From: Tolumonas osonensis
Lineage (GTDB): Bacteria > Pseudomonadota > Gammaproteobacteria > Enterobacterales > Aeromonadaceae
Length of the DNA: 64,000 bases
NCBI RefSeq assembly: GCF_014202415.1
Contig: NZ_JACHGR010000008.1
Span: forward strand, 124,001-188,000
Direction of reading: 5' to 3'
Part shown: positions 38,362 through 52,439 of the stretch, in pieces
Layout of the letters: each line of letters starts with the position of its first letter
Position numbering within the stretch: position 1 is the stretch's first letter
Made by a program: the position numbers and the translations under genes
The notes under the pieces: generated by a model
What the model saw: the letters and a program-made list of their open reading frames with translations, nothing else
Told to the model about the DNA's origin: nothing
The model's database searches: none

Positions 38362-39083
38362 CCCCGCTGATCCTGCGCCCGCAACCGGCCGCGGATGAAC
38401 TGGCGGCACGTCTGCGCCGGGACGGCCATGCGCCGGTACTCTGCCCGCTGCTGACCTATCAGCCGGGCAGTGAATTAGCCTTGTTACCCCCCCTGCTGAA
38501 CGAAGCCGATATCGTTATAGCGGTCAGCGCCGCCGCCGTACAGCATGCCAGCCTTTATCTGCAGCAACAGCACCGGTCATGGCCGGCGACCCCGACCTAT
38601 CTGGCGGTGGGCCCCGCCACGGCGGCCAGCTGGCAACAGCAGCATCTTCCGGTGATCTCGCCGGCCGATGCCCGCAGCGAGGGGTTACTGGCATTACCCG
38701 AACTGCAGGCGGTAAACGGCAAACGGATTGTCCTCCTGCGCGGTAACGGCGGACGGGAGCTGCTGGCCGACACATTGCGCCAGCGTGGCGCAGAGGTTAC
38801 CTGCGTTGAATGTTACCGGCGTCACTATCTGCAAACGGACGGCAACCGTTTATTACAGGAATGGCAGGCAGCAGCGGTGGACAGTGTTATCATCACTAGT
38901 AGTGAATTATTTCAGCAACTACTGACCCTGTTACCCGCGACCGCCCACAGCTGGTTATCTGCCCTGCATTGGTTTGTCGTCAGTGAGCGGACCGCAGAAG
39001 AGCTGCGGCAGGCAGGTTTAAACCGAATAACCATCATGCCGGGTGCACAGCACGACGCTGTTGCCGCGGCATTATCAGAATAA
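38358..39083 (+). CDS. hemD: Uroporphyrinogen-III synthase
   Basis: Closes hydroxymethylbilane with ring-D inversion. 241 residues, two-domain fold with weakly conserved sequence as usual for HemD; the start [21 protein letters not shown] and VAVGPATA-type segment ([11 protein letters not shown]) are recognisable. Position after hemC, with ATGA overlap, makes the call firm. Confidence 0.92.
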   Translation: MTPLILRPQPAADELAARLRRDGHAPVLCPLLTYQPGSELALLPPLLNEADIVIAVSAAAVQHASLYLQQQHRSWPATPTYLAVGPATAASWQQQHLPVISPADARSEGLLALPELQAVNGKRIVLLRGNGGRELLADTLRQRGAEVTCVECYRRHYLQTDGNRLLQEWQAAAVDSVIITSSELFQQLLTLLPATAHSWLSALHWFVVSERTAEELRQAGLNRITIMPGAQHDAVAAALSE

Positions 39084-39100
39084 TTCAGAGGATGAAACAA

Positions 39101-40171
39101 ATGAGTGAAACTCAGGAACCCGTTCTGCCCTCCGCCGGACAGGCCCCCAAACCCCATACCACCAGAAACCGCGGCACCGCGAAAACCGCGATCGGCCTGT
39201 TGTTGATCCTGATGGCCGGTATCGGTGGTTTCAGCGCCTACCTCTATCAGCAGCAGCAACAATCCATGCAGGAAATCAGTACCCTGCGCAGTGAACTGAC
39301 ACAATTCCGCACCGAACAGACGCCGCTCCTGCAAAACCAGCAGGATGTGCAGACGGTCAAAGCCACACTGACCAGTCTGGGCGAACAGCAACAACAACTG
39401 GATGGCCGTCAGCGCGAACTGGAACAGAAATGGCAAAGCCGGGAACTGCAGCGGCCGAACGACTGGCTGCTGGCGGAAGCCAGTTACCTGATCCGGATGG
39501 CCGGACGCAAACTCTGGCTGGAACAGGATCTCGCGACCGCCGCCACCCTGCTGACAGATGCTGATACCCGAATCCAGGCGATGGCCGACCCGTCACTGAT
39601 CCCGCTGCGTAAAGCACTGGCGGAAGACATGGCGGCCGTCAAATCAGCCCCGGACGTTGATCAGGAAGGACTGGCGCTGCGGGTGGGAACCCTGCTGGAC
39701 AATATCGATCAGCTGAAAATAAAAGGACTGGAACCCAAACTGGAACAGGACCCGGCCAGTGACGAAATCAGTGATCAGCTCAGTGACTGGCAAACCAACC
39801 TGCAGAAGAGCGCCAAACAGTTCGCGGAGAACTTCATCACTATCCGCCGGCAGGGCGGTCAGATCGAAGCCCTGCTCTCCCCCGACCAGTCAGCCTATCT
39901 GCAGGAAAATCTGCGCCTCCAGCTGCAACTGGCACAACTGAATTTACTGCGTCAGGACCAGGCCAATTTCCGCAATCACCTGCAGAAAGCCCGGTCGTGG
40001 CTGACGGATTATTACGAAGCGGACGACAGCGCGACCCAGTTCATGCAAAAAGAACTGGCCGTTCTGCAGGAAACCGATATCACCGCGCACTATCCGAAAA
40101 CCTTTGCTGTGCAGCCGTTGCTGGAAAAAGTGCTCGCTGAACGCGCGCAAACTATTCCCGCAGTCCGCTAA
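39101..40171 (+). CDS. hemX: HemX membrane protein of the hem operon
   Basis: 356 residues from ATG at 39101, which has GAGG nine bases upstream; the earlier in-frame ATG at 39092 directly abuts that GAGG and is less likely. One N-terminal membrane helix (about TAIGLLLILMAGIGGFSAYLY) is followed by a Gln-rich coiled coil and a periplasmic domain. Often annotated as uroporphyrinogen-III C-methyltransferase, but it has no SAM motif; the role is thought to be organisation of haem enzymes. Confidence 0.9.
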   Translation: MSETQEPVLPSAGQAPKPHTTRNRGTAKTAIGLLLILMAGIGGFSAYLYQQQQQSMQEISTLRSELTQFRTEQTPLLQNQQDVQTVKATLTSLGEQQQQLDGRQRELEQKWQSRELQRPNDWLLAEASYLIRMAGRKLWLEQDLATAATLLTDADTRIQAMADPSLIPLRKALAEDMAAVKSAPDVDQEGLALRVGTLLDNIDQLKIKGLEPKLEQDPASDEISDQLSDWQTNLQKSAKQFAENFITIRRQGGQIEALLSPDQSAYLQENLRLQLQLAQLNLLRQDQANFRNHLQKARSWLTDYYEADDSATQFMQKELAVLQETDITAHYPKTFAVQPLLEKVLAERAQTIPAVR

Positions 40172-40183
40172 GGAGAAGACAGG

Positions 40184-41353
40184 ATGATCCGTCTGATTAT
40201 TTTACTGGTGATTCTGGCTGCAGCGCTGTTACTCGGGCCACAGCTGGCAAATCATCAGGGTTATGTGATGATTGCGGTTGCCGGCTACACCATTGAAATG
40301 AGTGTTATCACCGCCGCCATTATCGCCTTTGTTTTTTACTTGCTGCTGTTGCTGACCGAAGGCCTGCTGACCCGGCTGTTCAGTGTTCGCCGGGGCCTGC
40401 GTGGCTGGTGGGGTAATCGCCGCTACCTGAAAGCACAGCGTCAGACCCGGAAAGGCATGACCGCACTGGCAGAAGGCGAATATCAGCGGGCTGAATACCT
40501 GATGCTGCGCAGTGCCGGTCAGAGTGACCAGCCGTTACTGAATTACCTTTCCGCCGCAGAAGCGGCACATGCGCAGGGCGCCTATCAGAAACGCGATGAA
40601 TACCTGCTGAAAGCCGGCGAGCTCGACCCGCAGGCGCAGCTGGCGATACAGCTCACGCATGTGCGTCTGTTGCAGGATCAGGGGGAATGGCAGCAAAGCC
40701 GTGAACTGCTGGAACAACTGCGTCAGCGCTGGCCGCAACATCCGCAAATCCTGCAGCGCCTGCACCATATCTATCAGCAACAACAGGCCTGGCAGGAAGA
40801 GCTGGAGCTGCTGCCTCTGCTGCGTAAACAGCAACTGCTGAATGACAGTGAAGTGCTGGCAGCACAGGTTCGCTGCTATCAAGTCCCTTTTGGCAACATT
40901 CTGCAAAAACAGAATGAAGATGAGTTACTGGCCTTCTGGCAACGCCAGCCCCGCACCATACGTCATACCCGGCAGTTACAGCTGTTGCTGATTGATAACC
41001 TGATCCAGCACCAGCATTATCAGGCTGCGTTTGAACAACTGGCACCGTTACTGCGCAAGCAGGCCGATGAGGCACTCTGGCAACGCTGTATCACGCTGCA
41101 ACTCCGTGATCCGGAACCGTTATTACAGCTGCTGTTACGCCAGCTGAAACACCACCCGCAATCACCAGCATTGCTTTCCGCGCTGGGTCACCAGTATTTC
41201 CATCAGCAACAATATGTGCAGGCCCAGGAATATCTGGAGCGCAGCGTTGCGCTGCAGCCTACCGCTGCCGGACAGCGGACCCTGGCCGTCATCATGGAAC
41301 AGCAGCGCTTATTCGAAAAAGCCGCTGAATATTACCGTCTGAGCTTAAACTGA
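40184..41353 (+). CDS. hemY: HemY TPR membrane protein
   Basis: 389 residues with two N-terminal membrane helices (about 1-22 and 38-62) and a C-terminal series of TPR-like helical repeats rich in Gln/Leu. Gammaproteobacterial HemY of the hemCDXY operon; unrelated to the Bacillus protoporphyrinogen oxidase of the same name. The precise role in haem synthesis is not established. AAGGAG precedes the ATG; 12 bp after hemX. Confidence 0.92.
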   Translation: MIRLIILLVILAAALLLGPQLANHQGYVMIAVAGYTIEMSVITAAIIAFVFYLLLLLTEGLLTRLFSVRRGLRGWWGNRRYLKAQRQTRKGMTALAEGEYQRAEYLMLRSAGQSDQPLLNYLSAAEAAHAQGAYQKRDEYLLKAGELDPQAQLAIQLTHVRLLQDQGEWQQSRELLEQLRQRWPQHPQILQRLHHIYQQQQAWQEELELLPLLRKQQLLNDSEVLAAQVRCYQVPFGNILQKQNEDELLAFWQRQPRTIRHTRQLQLLLIDNLIQHQHYQAAFEQLAPLLRKQADEALWQRCITLQLRDPEPLLQLLLRQLKHHPQSPALLSALGHQYFHQQQYVQAQEYLERSVALQPTAAGQRTLAVIMEQQRLFEKAAEYYRLSLN

Positions 41354-41364
41354 ACCTGCCTCTT

Positions 41365-41386
41365 CCCCTGCTGAAGTCAGCAGGGG
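41365..41386 (+). terminator. Hairpin after hemY
   Basis: 9-bp stem CCCCTGCTG/CAGCAGGGG with a 4-nt loop, 11 bp after the stop. The T tract (ATGTTTCG) is weak, so termination efficiency is uncertain. Confidence 0.55.
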
Positions 41387-41449
41387 ATGTTTCGAATCCC
41401 ATCTTTTTTGCCGTTTTATGCCTTGACTGCCTTATTTTTGTGCGCGATA

Positions 41450-41462
41450 GCACCAAAATGGT
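41450..41462. promoter_or_regulatory. Putative NtrC-binding site upstream of amt
   Basis: GCACCAAAATGGT contains the GCACC-N5-GGT core of NtrC enhancer sites (consensus TGCACC-N5-GGTGCA), about 220 bp before the amt start. The outer right bases (TA instead of GC) do not match. Confidence 0.4.
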
Positions 41463-41549
41463 TAAAAAATTCAGCTTCATCCTTTTTTCATGAGCTATAA
41501 CCATATAGAACTTATTGTTTTATAAGCCAAATAACCAAATAACCTCATC

Positions 41550-41566
41550 CTGGCACAGTTCATGAA
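41550..41566 (+). promoter_or_regulatory. Possible sigma-54 promoter of amt
   Basis: CTGGCAC (41550-41556) is a perfect -24 element; the -12 block at proper spacing is ATGAA (41562-41566) rather than TTGCA and lacks the key GC. It lies 90-100 bp after the NtrC-like site and about 120 bp before the gene. The 329-bp gap 41354-41682 otherwise holds only the hemY hairpin. Confidence 0.35.
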
Positions 41567-41682
41567 TCATGTTTGCGCCCCAATACGGGGAATAGCACAA
41601 ATTTGAATCAATCAAGACTCAAAAAAGAACTTAGTCGTCACAAAGGCACTGAAATGGGGCGACAGTTTAATTACCAAAGGAG

Positions 41683-42906
41683 ATGTTGTTGGAAACTACA
41701 ACCAATGCAATCGCAACCCTGACCAATGGTGCAGATACCCTGTTTTTATTGCTTGGTGCAATCATGGTTCTGGCCATGCATGCCGGTTTTGCCTTTCTCG
41801 AACTCGGGACAGTGCGTCATAAAAACCAGGTCAATGCGCTGGTTAAAATCATTACTGATTTCGGCATCTCAACCTTGGCGTACTTTTTCATCGGTTATTA
41901 TCTGGCCTATGACAAAACCTTTCTCAGCAGCGCCAGTACGCTGATGAGTCAGAACGGCCTGGAGCTGACCCGTTTCTTCTTTCTGCTGACCTTTGCTGCC
42001 GCGATCCCGGCCATTGTCAGTGGCGGCATTGCAGAACGCGCCCGCTTCTACCCGATGCTGTGCTGTTCATTCCTGGTTGTCGGTCTGGTTTATCCGCTGT
42101 TTGAAGGGATTGCCTGGAATGGCCGCTTCGGTGTGCAGGAATCGCTGACCGCGCAGTTTGGCGCGCCATTCCATGACTTTGCCGGTTCGGTGGTCGTGCA
42201 CGCGGTGGGTGGCTGGATCGGTCTCGTTGCCCTGACACTGCTGGGCATGCGCCGGGGCCGTATCCGCGGCAAACAGATCTTCAGCTTCGCGCCATCCAAC
42301 ATTCCGATGCTGGCACTGGGTGCCTGGATCCTGATTGTCGGCTGGTTCGGCTTTAACGTGATGTCCGCCCAGAAGCTGAGCGGTATCAGCGGACTGGTTG
42401 CCGTGAACTCGCTGATGGCAATGGTGGGCGGTACGCTGGTTGCCTTGTTCCTCGGGAAAAACGACCCCGGCTTTATTCATAACGGTCCGCTGGCGGGTCT
42501 GGTTGCCGTCTGTGCCGGCTCGGATGTGATGCACCCTGTTGGTGCTCTGGTCGTTGGTGGCATTGCCGGTGCCATTTTCATCGTGGTCTTCACGTTGCTG
42601 CAACGCCGTCCGCAAGTCGACGATGTGCTGGGGGTATGGCCTCTGCATGGTCTGTGCGGCGCCTGGGGCGGCATTGCGGCCGGTATCTTTGGCAGCACCG
42701 CCCTGGGCGGTCTCGGCGGCGTATCGTTCATGTCCCAGCTGCTGGGTACCCTGTTGGGGATTACGATTGCGGTCGCCGGCAGCCTGCTTATCTATGGCAT
42801 CATGAAAAAAGTGGTGGGCCTGCGTCTGTCGCAGGAGGATGAGCATGAAGGTGCGGATCTCGCTATCCATAAAATCAGTGCCATTACCGATGATATGAAG
42901 TCTTAA
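41683..42906 (+). CDS. amt: Ammonium channel Amt
   Basis: 407-residue, 11-helix ammonium transporter of the inner membrane. Pore features are visible: DFAGSVVVH holds the conserved Asp and the first pore His, and WPLHGLCGAWGG the second pore His. ATG at 41683 directly follows AAAGGAG (41676-41682) with no spacing. TTG at 41689, six bases from the GGAG, may be the true start. No glnK gene is adjacent, unlike the usual glnK-amtB pair. The leader suggests nitrogen control. Confidence 0.94.
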   Translation: MLLETTTNAIATLTNGADTLFLLLGAIMVLAMHAGFAFLELGTVRHKNQVNALVKIITDFGISTLAYFFIGYYLAYDKTFLSSASTLMSQNGLELTRFFFLLTFAAAIPAIVSGGIAERARFYPMLCCSFLVVGLVYPLFEGIAWNGRFGVQESLTAQFGAPFHDFAGSVVVHAVGGWIGLVALTLLGMRRGRIRGKQIFSFAPSNIPMLALGAWILIVGWFGFNVMSAQKLSGISGLVAVNSLMAMVGGTLVALFLGKNDPGFIHNGPLAGLVAVCAGSDVMHPVGALVVGGIAGAIFIVVFTLLQRRPQVDDVLGVWPLHGLCGAWGGIAAGIFGSTALGGLGGVSFMSQLLGTLLGITIAVAGSLLIYGIMKKVVGLRLSQEDEHEGADLAIHKISAITDDMKS

Positions 42907-42983
42907 TCTTCCCCTGTCTCAACAGCCGCAGGATGGATGACGGCGGCTGTTCACTTCTCAATAGCGATAAGCTGATCGGGAAT

Positions 42984-43015
42984 AAAAAAACGGCCTGTTG
43001 ATACAGGCCGTTTTT
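42984..43015. terminator. Bidirectional terminator of the atp operon and amt
   Basis: Stem ACGGCCTGT/ACAGGCCGT extended by A/T runs on both sides (A7 on the left, T5 on the right), loop TGAT. It lies 22 bp after the atpC stop and between convergent genes. Confidence 0.92.
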
Positions 43016-43036
43016 ATCATCAAGGCATACGCCAAA

Positions 43037-43459
43037 TCAGAAGTGTTTGCGGGTGATCTCGATGACACGCAATTGTGCCATTGCTTTCGCCAGCTCGGTG
43101 ATCGCGGCAGCATAGTCGACATCGCCCGGGTTGCCGTGGATTTTCTCCTCGGCCGCCCGTTTCGCGGTCTGCGCTTTCGCTTCATCCAGATCGGCAGCAC
43201 GGATCACGGTATCCGCCAGCACGGTCACGGTTTCTGGTTGCACTTCCAGCATACCACCGGAGATATACATTACCTCTTCGGCGCCATGCAGTTTAACCAG
43301 ACGTACCAGACCAGGCTTGATGGAGGTCAGTAACGGTGCGTGACCGTGACGGATCCCCAGTTCCCCTTCCGCGCCGGAAACCTGAACGGATTCCACACGA
43401 CCGGAAAACAGCATGCCTTCAGCACTGACCACATCCAGGTGGAAGGTAATCTCAGCCAT
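43037..43459 (-). CDS. atpC: ATP synthase F1 epsilon subunit
   Basis: 140 residues; N-terminal beta sandwich ([46 protein letters not shown]) and C-terminal helical hairpin. Part of the rotor central stalk; inhibits ATP hydrolysis. Last gene of the atp operon, before a strong terminator. Confidence 0.97.
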   Translation of the reverse strand: MAEITFHLDVVSAEGMLFSGRVESVQVSGAEGELGIRHGHAPLLTSIKPGLVRLVKLHGAEEVMYISGGMLEVQPETVTVLADTVIRAADLDEAKAQTAKRAAEEKIHGNPGDVDYAAAITELAKAMAQLRVIEITRKHF

Positions 43460-43476
43460 AGAGCCTCCTGCCTGAA

Positions 43477-45761
<2,285 letters not shown>

Positions 45762-45805
45762 TGCTGACTCTCCACATCAGAGGCTGCCCGAAAGCAGCCG
45801 CGTTA

Positions 45806-47347
45806 TTACCAGGTATGAGTCGCTTTGAAGCCGTCGATCAGCGCAGACAGACGAGCAACGATATCATCGTTGTAATCGGCTTTTGCGTTGATTTCGGCCA
45901 TCAGATCCGCATGCTCATTGTTGGCATAAGAGAGCAGCGCCGCTTCGAAGTCGCCGATCTTGTTCAGTTCAACGTCTTCCAGATAGCCACGCTCGGCCGC
46001 AAACAGAACCAGTGCCTGCTGAGCGACGCTCATCGGGGCATATTGTTTCTGTTTCATCAGCTCGGTTACTTTCTGGCCGTGGCTCAGCTGTTTACGGGTT
46101 GCATCGTCCAGATCAGAAGAGAACTGCGCGAATGCTGCCAGTTCACGGTACTGTGCCAGTGCGGTACGGATACCACCGGACAGTTTCTTGATGATCTTGG
46201 TCTGTGCGGCACCACCTACACGCGATACCGAGATACCCGGGTCAACCGCAGGACGAATACCGGCGTTGAACAGCTGAGTCGTCAGGAAGATCTGACCGTC
46301 AGTGATCGAAATAACGTTAGTCGGAACGAACGCCGATACGTCACCGGCCTGAGTTTCGATGATAGGCAATGCGGTCAGAGAGCCGGTCTGGCCTTTTACC
46401 ACGCCTTTGGTGAACGCTTCAACGTAGTCGGCGTTAACTCGGGAAGCACGCTCCAGCAGACGGGAGTGCAGATAGAATACGTCCCCTGGGAACGCTTCAC
46501 GTCCAGGTGGGCGACGCAGCAACAGGGAGATCTGACGGTAAGCCACCGCATGCTTAGACAGGTCATCATAGATGATCAGCGAGTCTTCGCCACGGTCACG
46601 GAAGTATTCGCCCATGGCGCAACCGGCGTAAGGCGCCAGGTATTGCAGCGAAGCAGATTCAGAAGCAGAAGCAACGACAACGATGGTGTTCGCCAGCGCG
46701 CCGTGCTCTTCCAGTTTGCGTACTACGTTCGCAATGGTAGACGCTTTCTGACCGATAGCCACGTACACACATTTGATACCGGAATCTTTCTGGTTGATGA
46801 TCGCGTCAATCGCCAGAGCTGTTTTACCAGTCTGACGGTCACCGATAATCAGCTCACGTTGACCACGGCCGATCGGGATCATCGCGTCTACCGCTTTATA
46901 ACCAGTCTGTACTGGCTGAGAAACGGATTGACGTTCGATAACGCCTGGTGCAATCACCTCAACCGGTGAGAAACCATCGTTATCAATCGGACCTTTACCG
47001 TCGATAGGCTGACCCAGTGTATTCACTACACGGCCCAGCAAACCACGACCAACCGGTACTTCCAGAATACGGCCAGTGCCCGTTACTTTCTGACCTTCAG
47101 CCAGATCAGCATACGGACCCATGACGATAGCACCTACGGAGTCACGCTCCAGGTTCAGCGCCAGACCGTAACGGTTACCAGGCAGTTCAATCATTTCACC
47201 TTGCATCACGTCAGCAAGGCCATGAACACGAACGATACCGTCGCTCACCGATACGATAGTCCCTTCATTGCGGGCTTCGGTGACGACGTTGAATTGCGCG
47301 ATACGCTTTTTAATCAGCTCGGCAATTTCAGTGGAATTGAGTTGCAT
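45806..47347 (-). CDS. atpA: ATP synthase F1 alpha subunit
   Basis: 513-residue non-catalytic nucleotide-binding subunit. P-loop GDRQTGKTA and the conserved [10 protein letters not shown] and [17 protein letters not shown] segments are present. Same length as E. coli AtpA; 14 bp after atpH. Confidence 0.98.
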   Translation of the reverse strand: MQLNSTEIAELIKKRIAQFNVVTEARNEGTIVSVSDGIVRVHGLADVMQGEMIELPGNRYGLALNLERDSVGAIVMGPYADLAEGQKVTGTGRILEVPVGRGLLGRVVNTLGQPIDGKGPIDNDGFSPVEVIAPGVIERQSVSQPVQTGYKAVDAMIPIGRGQRELIIGDRQTGKTALAIDAIINQKDSGIKCVYVAIGQKASTIANVVRKLEEHGALANTIVVVASASESASLQYLAPYAGCAMGEYFRDRGEDSLIIYDDLSKHAVAYRQISLLLRRPPGREAFPGDVFYLHSRLLERASRVNADYVEAFTKGVVKGQTGSLTALPIIETQAGDVSAFVPTNVISITDGQIFLTTQLFNAGIRPAVDPGISVSRVGGAAQTKIIKKLSGGIRTALAQYRELAAFAQFSSDLDDATRKQLSHGQKVTELMKQKQYAPMSVAQQALVLFAAERGYLEDVELNKIGDFEAALLSYANNEHADLMAEINAKADYNDDIVARLSALIDGFKATHTW

Positions 47348-47361
47348 GCTTTAATCCCCAA

Positions 47362-47895
47362 TCAAGATTGCAATGCTTCCGCCAAGCGGTTGAGTTTACT
47401 GCGAACACTGGCATCGATGATGTCATCACCAATCTTAATTACCAGACCAGCCATCAAAGATGGATCCAGCTGGCAAGTTAAGCGAACTTTGCGCTGATAA
47501 CGGGTTTCCAAAGATTTCTGAATCTTCACCTTTTCAGCGTCAGATAAAGCAGCAGCCGATGTGATCAGCGCTTCCACTTCTTTATCCAGCTCGGCTTTCA
47601 GTGCGGTGAATTCCACCAGCACATCCGGCAGTACACTCAAACGTCCGTTTTCAGCCATCACCTTGATCAGGTTATGGCCATACTCGTTGAGCTGTTCACC
47701 ACAGATCTGGATAAACAGCTGCGCCAATTGGTTCGGCGCAATCGAGCTGTGGATCACCTGTTGCAGGGTGCTATCTTTCGACACTTCAGCCGCAAAGACC
47801 AACATCTCCAGCCAGCTATCCACCGCTTTCTGTTCAACGGCAAAATCGAACGCCGCTTTGGCGTAGGGGCGCGCAATGGTTGTCACTTCAGACAT
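47362..47895 (-). CDS. atpH: ATP synthase F1 delta subunit
   Basis: 177 residues; start ARPYAKAAFDFAVEQKAVDSW and end LIKIGDDIIDASVRSKLNRLAEAL are the family marks. Links F1 to the b-subunit stator. Confidence 0.97.
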   Translation of the reverse strand: MSEVTTIARPYAKAAFDFAVEQKAVDSWLEMLVFAAEVSKDSTLQQVIHSSIAPNQLAQLFIQICGEQLNEYGHNLIKVMAENGRLSVLPDVLVEFTALKAELDKEVEALITSAAALSDAEKVKIQKSLETRYQRKVRLTCQLDPSLMAGLVIKIGDDIIDASVRSKLNRLAEALQS

Positions 47896-47909
47896 AGCCC
47901 CGGCTCCCC

Positions 47910-48380
47910 TTAGAGTTCAGCAACCAGCTTGTCAACAATGGCGCTGTTCGCGGCACTGTCCAGCTGACGCTCCAGAATTTTTTCCGCACCAGCCACTGCC
48001 AGAGCAGCGATATGTTTACGGAGTTCTTCTTTCGCACGGTTGCGTTCAGCCTCAATTTCCGCTCTGGCCTGGTTCAGGATTTTTTCCCGTTCCGCCATTG
48101 CTTCCTGATTGGCTTCATCAATAACCTGAGCACGACGTTTGTTGGCCTGCTCAATAATCTCAGCAGCTTGCTGTTTTGCTTCCTTGATCTGTTCCATGGC
48201 TTTGTTCTGTGCCAGGTCCAGGTCTTTTTTCGCACGGTCAGCAGAAGCGATACCGTCAGCAATTTCTTTCTGACGTTTTTCGATGGCAGCCATCAGTGGC
48301 GGCCATACAAACTTCATGCAGAACCAGACAAAAAGAATGAAAGCAATCGTCTGGCCGAGGATGGTTGCATTGATATTCAC
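47910..48380 (-). CDS. atpF: ATP synthase Fo b subunit
   Basis: 156 residues; one N-terminal membrane helix ([25 protein letters not shown]) and a long charged coiled coil forming the peripheral stalk dimer. Same length as in E. coli. Confidence 0.97.
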   Translation of the reverse strand: MNINATILGQTIAFILFVWFCMKFVWPPLMAAIEKRQKEIADGIASADRAKKDLDLAQNKAMEQIKEAKQQAAEIIEQANKRRAQVIDEANQEAMAEREKILNQARAEIEAERNRAKEELRKHIAALAVAGAEKILERQLDSAANSAIVDKLVAEL

Positions 48381-48421
48381 TGCCCATCTCCCTTAAAAAA
48401 ATAAATTGCCCGGAATGACTC

Positions 48422-48661
<240 letters not shown>

Positions 48662-48693
48662 TCAATAATATGAACTAAACGTTGATCAAAAAA

Positions 48694-49871
<1,178 letters not shown>

Positions 49872-50076
49872 TCAGCTTTCTCCGATTTCAGGCGCTCTTT
49901 TACAGCGCAGTTATTTAACACAAAACCAACAAAAAAGCATCTTTTTGTTAAAAAGAACACCAACACGCATTTAACATATATATTAAATGTAACTAATTGG
50001 TGCATAAGGATTTTTTTTGCTGATTTAAGCAAAACATTATCCGAATAGAACAGAAAAAACCAGCCGTTTTTGTGAA

Positions 50077-50988
50077 CTAGTTCAAATTGAAAAAGCGGCG
50101 GATTTTCTCAAATTCAGCAGCATTCTGATAACTCAGAACAATCTTGCCGTTATTATTACCAGAACGTACAAATTGTACGGGAACCCCCAATTGACCGGAG
50201 AGGGATTCAGACCAGTCTGCCGTTTGCTGATCAGCTTCCGGCTCCGGTTTCGGTGCAGGCGGATTCAGCAGTTTCTGTACCAGCCGTTCGGTATCCCGGA
50301 CCGTCAGATTCTTTTGCGCCACCGAACGGGCCGTTTCGCTCTGTAATTCGCCATCCAGACTCAGCAAGGCACGGGCATGCCCCATGTCCAGATCGCCGTG
50401 TTCCACCAGCTGTTTGACATCAGCGTTCAGCTGGTTCAAACGCAGCAGATTGCTGACCGATGAACGCGATTTGCCGACCGCATCGGCCACCTGCTGATGG
50501 GACAGTTCAAATTCGGTCATCAAACGTTGCAAAGCGACCGCTTCTTCGATGGCATTCAGATCTTCACGCTGAATGTTTTCAATCAGCGCAATCGCCACCG
50601 CGGCATTGTCTTCCACATTTTTCACCAGACACGGCACCGTTTCCAGCCGCACCAGCTGACTGGCACGCCAGCGACGTTCCCCGGCAATGATCTCGTACTG
50701 CTGCTCTGCCACCTGGCGCACCACGATCGGCTGAATCACGCCCTGGGCCCGGATAGAGCTGGCCAGTTCCTCCAGCGCCTCCTGCGACATATCACGCCGT
50801 GGCTGATATTTGCCCGGACGCAGCCAGCTGATCGGCAGGGTCTGCAATTCGCCTTTCTGGTTATCAACCGTGTTTTGCGCCGCATCCGCCTGCATATCAC
50901 TGAAAATTTGTTTCTGCCGGGCGATCTGGCTGGTCCCCAGCAATGCTTCCAGGCCTTTGCCTAAACCTCGTTTTTTCGCTGTCATCAC
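50077..50988 (-). CDS. parB: Chromosome-partitioning protein ParB (Spo0J)
   Basis: 303 residues: N-terminal RGLGKGLEALLG, the CTPase/arginine patch (GERRWRAS in IIAGERRWRASQLV), the parS-binding HTH (LSHQQVADAVGKSRSSVSNLLRL) and a C-terminal dimer domain. Binds parS near the origin. 8 bp after parA. No full parS palindrome was seen in the window. Confidence 0.96.
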   Translation of the reverse strand: MMTAKKRGLGKGLEALLGTSQIARQKQIFSDMQADAAQNTVDNQKGELQTLPISWLRPGKYQPRRDMSQEALEELASSIRAQGVIQPIVVRQVAEQQYEIIAGERRWRASQLVRLETVPCLVKNVEDNAAVAIALIENIQREDLNAIEEAVALQRLMTEFELSHQQVADAVGKSRSSVSNLLRLNQLNADVKQLVEHGDLDMGHARALLSLDGELQSETARSVAQKNLTVRDTERLVQKLLNPPAPKPEPEADQQTADWSESLSGQLGVPVQFVRSGNNNGKIVLSYQNAAEFEKIRRFFNLN

Positions 50989-50996
50989 AAATTATC

Positions 50997-51794
50997 TCAC
51001 GCCTGGGCTTCGGTTTTTTGCTGTTGTTCTTGCTCTTCACGGCGCAGCAGTTCACCGGCCAGACCCAGATAGGCCTTGGATCCCAGTGAACTCTTGTCGT
51101 AATACATCACCGGTGTGCCATGACTTGGCGCCTCGGCCAGCCGCACATTACGCGGAATGATGGTGCGGTAGACCTTGTCACCGAAATACTGCTTCAACTG
51201 TTCCGAGACCTCATTGGACAGGCGGTTACGGTGATCGAACATCGTCCGCAGCACCCCTTCAATCTTCAGATTCGGATTCACGACTGCCGCCAGTTTGCTG
51301 ATGGTGTCCACCAGGGCGGTAAGTCCTTCCAACGCAAAGTATTCGCACTGCATCGGCACCAGCACCGAATCGGCTGCCGACATGGCATTGACCGTCAGCA
51401 GGTTCAGCGCCGGCGGGCAGTCAATGAAAATAAAATCATAATCATCCCGGATCGGAACCAGCGCATTGCGCAGGCGGATCTCGCGGGCAAACACTTCCAT
51501 CAGCCGGATCTCGGCCGCGGTGGCATCGCCGTTCGCCGCGATCAGATCATAGCCTCCGGTGGTTTCGGTGATGATCACATCCCGTACCGGCAGCTCTTCG
51601 ATCAGTAGTTCGTAGACAGTCCGGTCCGTTTCGTATTTATTGACACCGCTGGCCATGGTGGCATTTCCCTGCGGATCGAGATCGATCAGCAGCACCTTGC
51701 GGCGGGTCGCTGCCATTGACGCAGCCAAATTCACGCTGGTGGTCGTTTTTCCGACACCACCTTTCTGGTTTGCTATGGCAATGACTTTTCCCAC
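50997..51794 (-). CDS. parA: Chromosome-partitioning ATPase ParA (Soj)
   Basis: 265 residues; deviant Walker A KGGVGKTTTSVNLA near the N-terminus, Walker B FIFIDCPPAL and the DPQGN segment are present. Moves the ParB-origin complex during segregation. Next to rsmG and mnmG, the standard origin-proximal order. Confidence 0.97.
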   Translation of the reverse strand: MGKVIAIANQKGGVGKTTTSVNLAASMAATRRKVLLIDLDPQGNATMASGVNKYETDRTVYELLIEELPVRDVIITETTGGYDLIAANGDATAAEIRLMEVFAREIRLRNALVPIRDDYDFIFIDCPPALNLLTVNAMSAADSVLVPMQCEYFALEGLTALVDTISKLAAVVNPNLKIEGVLRTMFDHRNRLSNEVSEQLKQYFGDKVYRTIIPRNVRLAEAPSHGTPVMYYDKSSLGSKAYLGLAGELLRREEQEQQQKTEAQA

Positions 51795-51805
51795 AGTAGC
51801 GGATC

Positions 51806-52435
51806 CTAAAGTTGTTTTTTCACAATAATCAGATGGCGTTCGGCATCCAGTTGCGGCACGGTCAGACGATGCGCTGAAACCAGTTCAAATCCGGCGGGCA
51901 GGGTTGTCAGTTCATCCTGCGGATAAAGCCCTTTCAGCGCCAGAAACACCCCGTGTGGCGCCGGTAGATGCCGGCACCAGCCCAGCATATCGTTCAGCGA
52001 CGCAAACGCCCGGCTCAGCACACCGTCAAAGCCGGTCTCATCGTGGAAGTCTTCCACGCGCGACTGGACGGCAACGACGTTTTTCAGTCCCAGTTCGAGG
52101 ATAACCTGGCGAATGAAACGGATCCGTTTGCCCAGGCTGTCCAGCAGCACGAACTGTTTGTCCGGCTGGACAATCGCCAGCGGCAGACCCGGCAAGCCGG
52201 GGCCGGTGCCGACATCAATAAACCGGTTGCCGTTCAGATAGGGTGCCACCACGATGCTGTCGAGAATATGCCGCACCAGCATCGCTTCGGGCTCACGCAC
52301 TGATGTCAGATTGTATGCCTTGTTCCACTTGTGCAGCAACCCGACCAGTGCCAGCAGTTGCTGTTTCTGCTGATCGGACAGCGATATATGGGCTTGTTGC
52401 AGCAGCGATTCCAGCTGCGGAAGTAATGTTTGCAT
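51806..52435 (-). CDS. rsmG: 16S rRNA m7G527 methyltransferase
   Basis: 209 residues; SAM-binding [17 protein letters not shown] and the N-terminal [20 protein letters not shown] typical of RsmG (GidB). 4 bp after mnmG, likely cotranscribed. Confidence 0.97.
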   Translation of the reverse strand: MQTLLPQLESLLQQAHISLSDQQKQQLLALVGLLHKWNKAYNLTSVREPEAMLVRHILDSIVVAPYLNGNRFIDVGTGPGLPGLPLAIVQPDKQFVLLDSLGKRIRFIRQVILELGLKNVVAVQSRVEDFHDETGFDGVLSRAFASLNDMLGWCRHLPAPHGVFLALKGLYPQDELTTLPAGFELVSAHRLTVPQLDAERHLIIVKKQL

Positions 52436-52439
52436 ATTT

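Noticed and set aside
41592-41608. Second possible sigma-54 promoter (TAGCAC...TTTGAA) before amt
   Set aside because: The -24 element has a mismatch in the essential GG and the -12 spacing is wrong; the site at 41550 is better though also imperfect.
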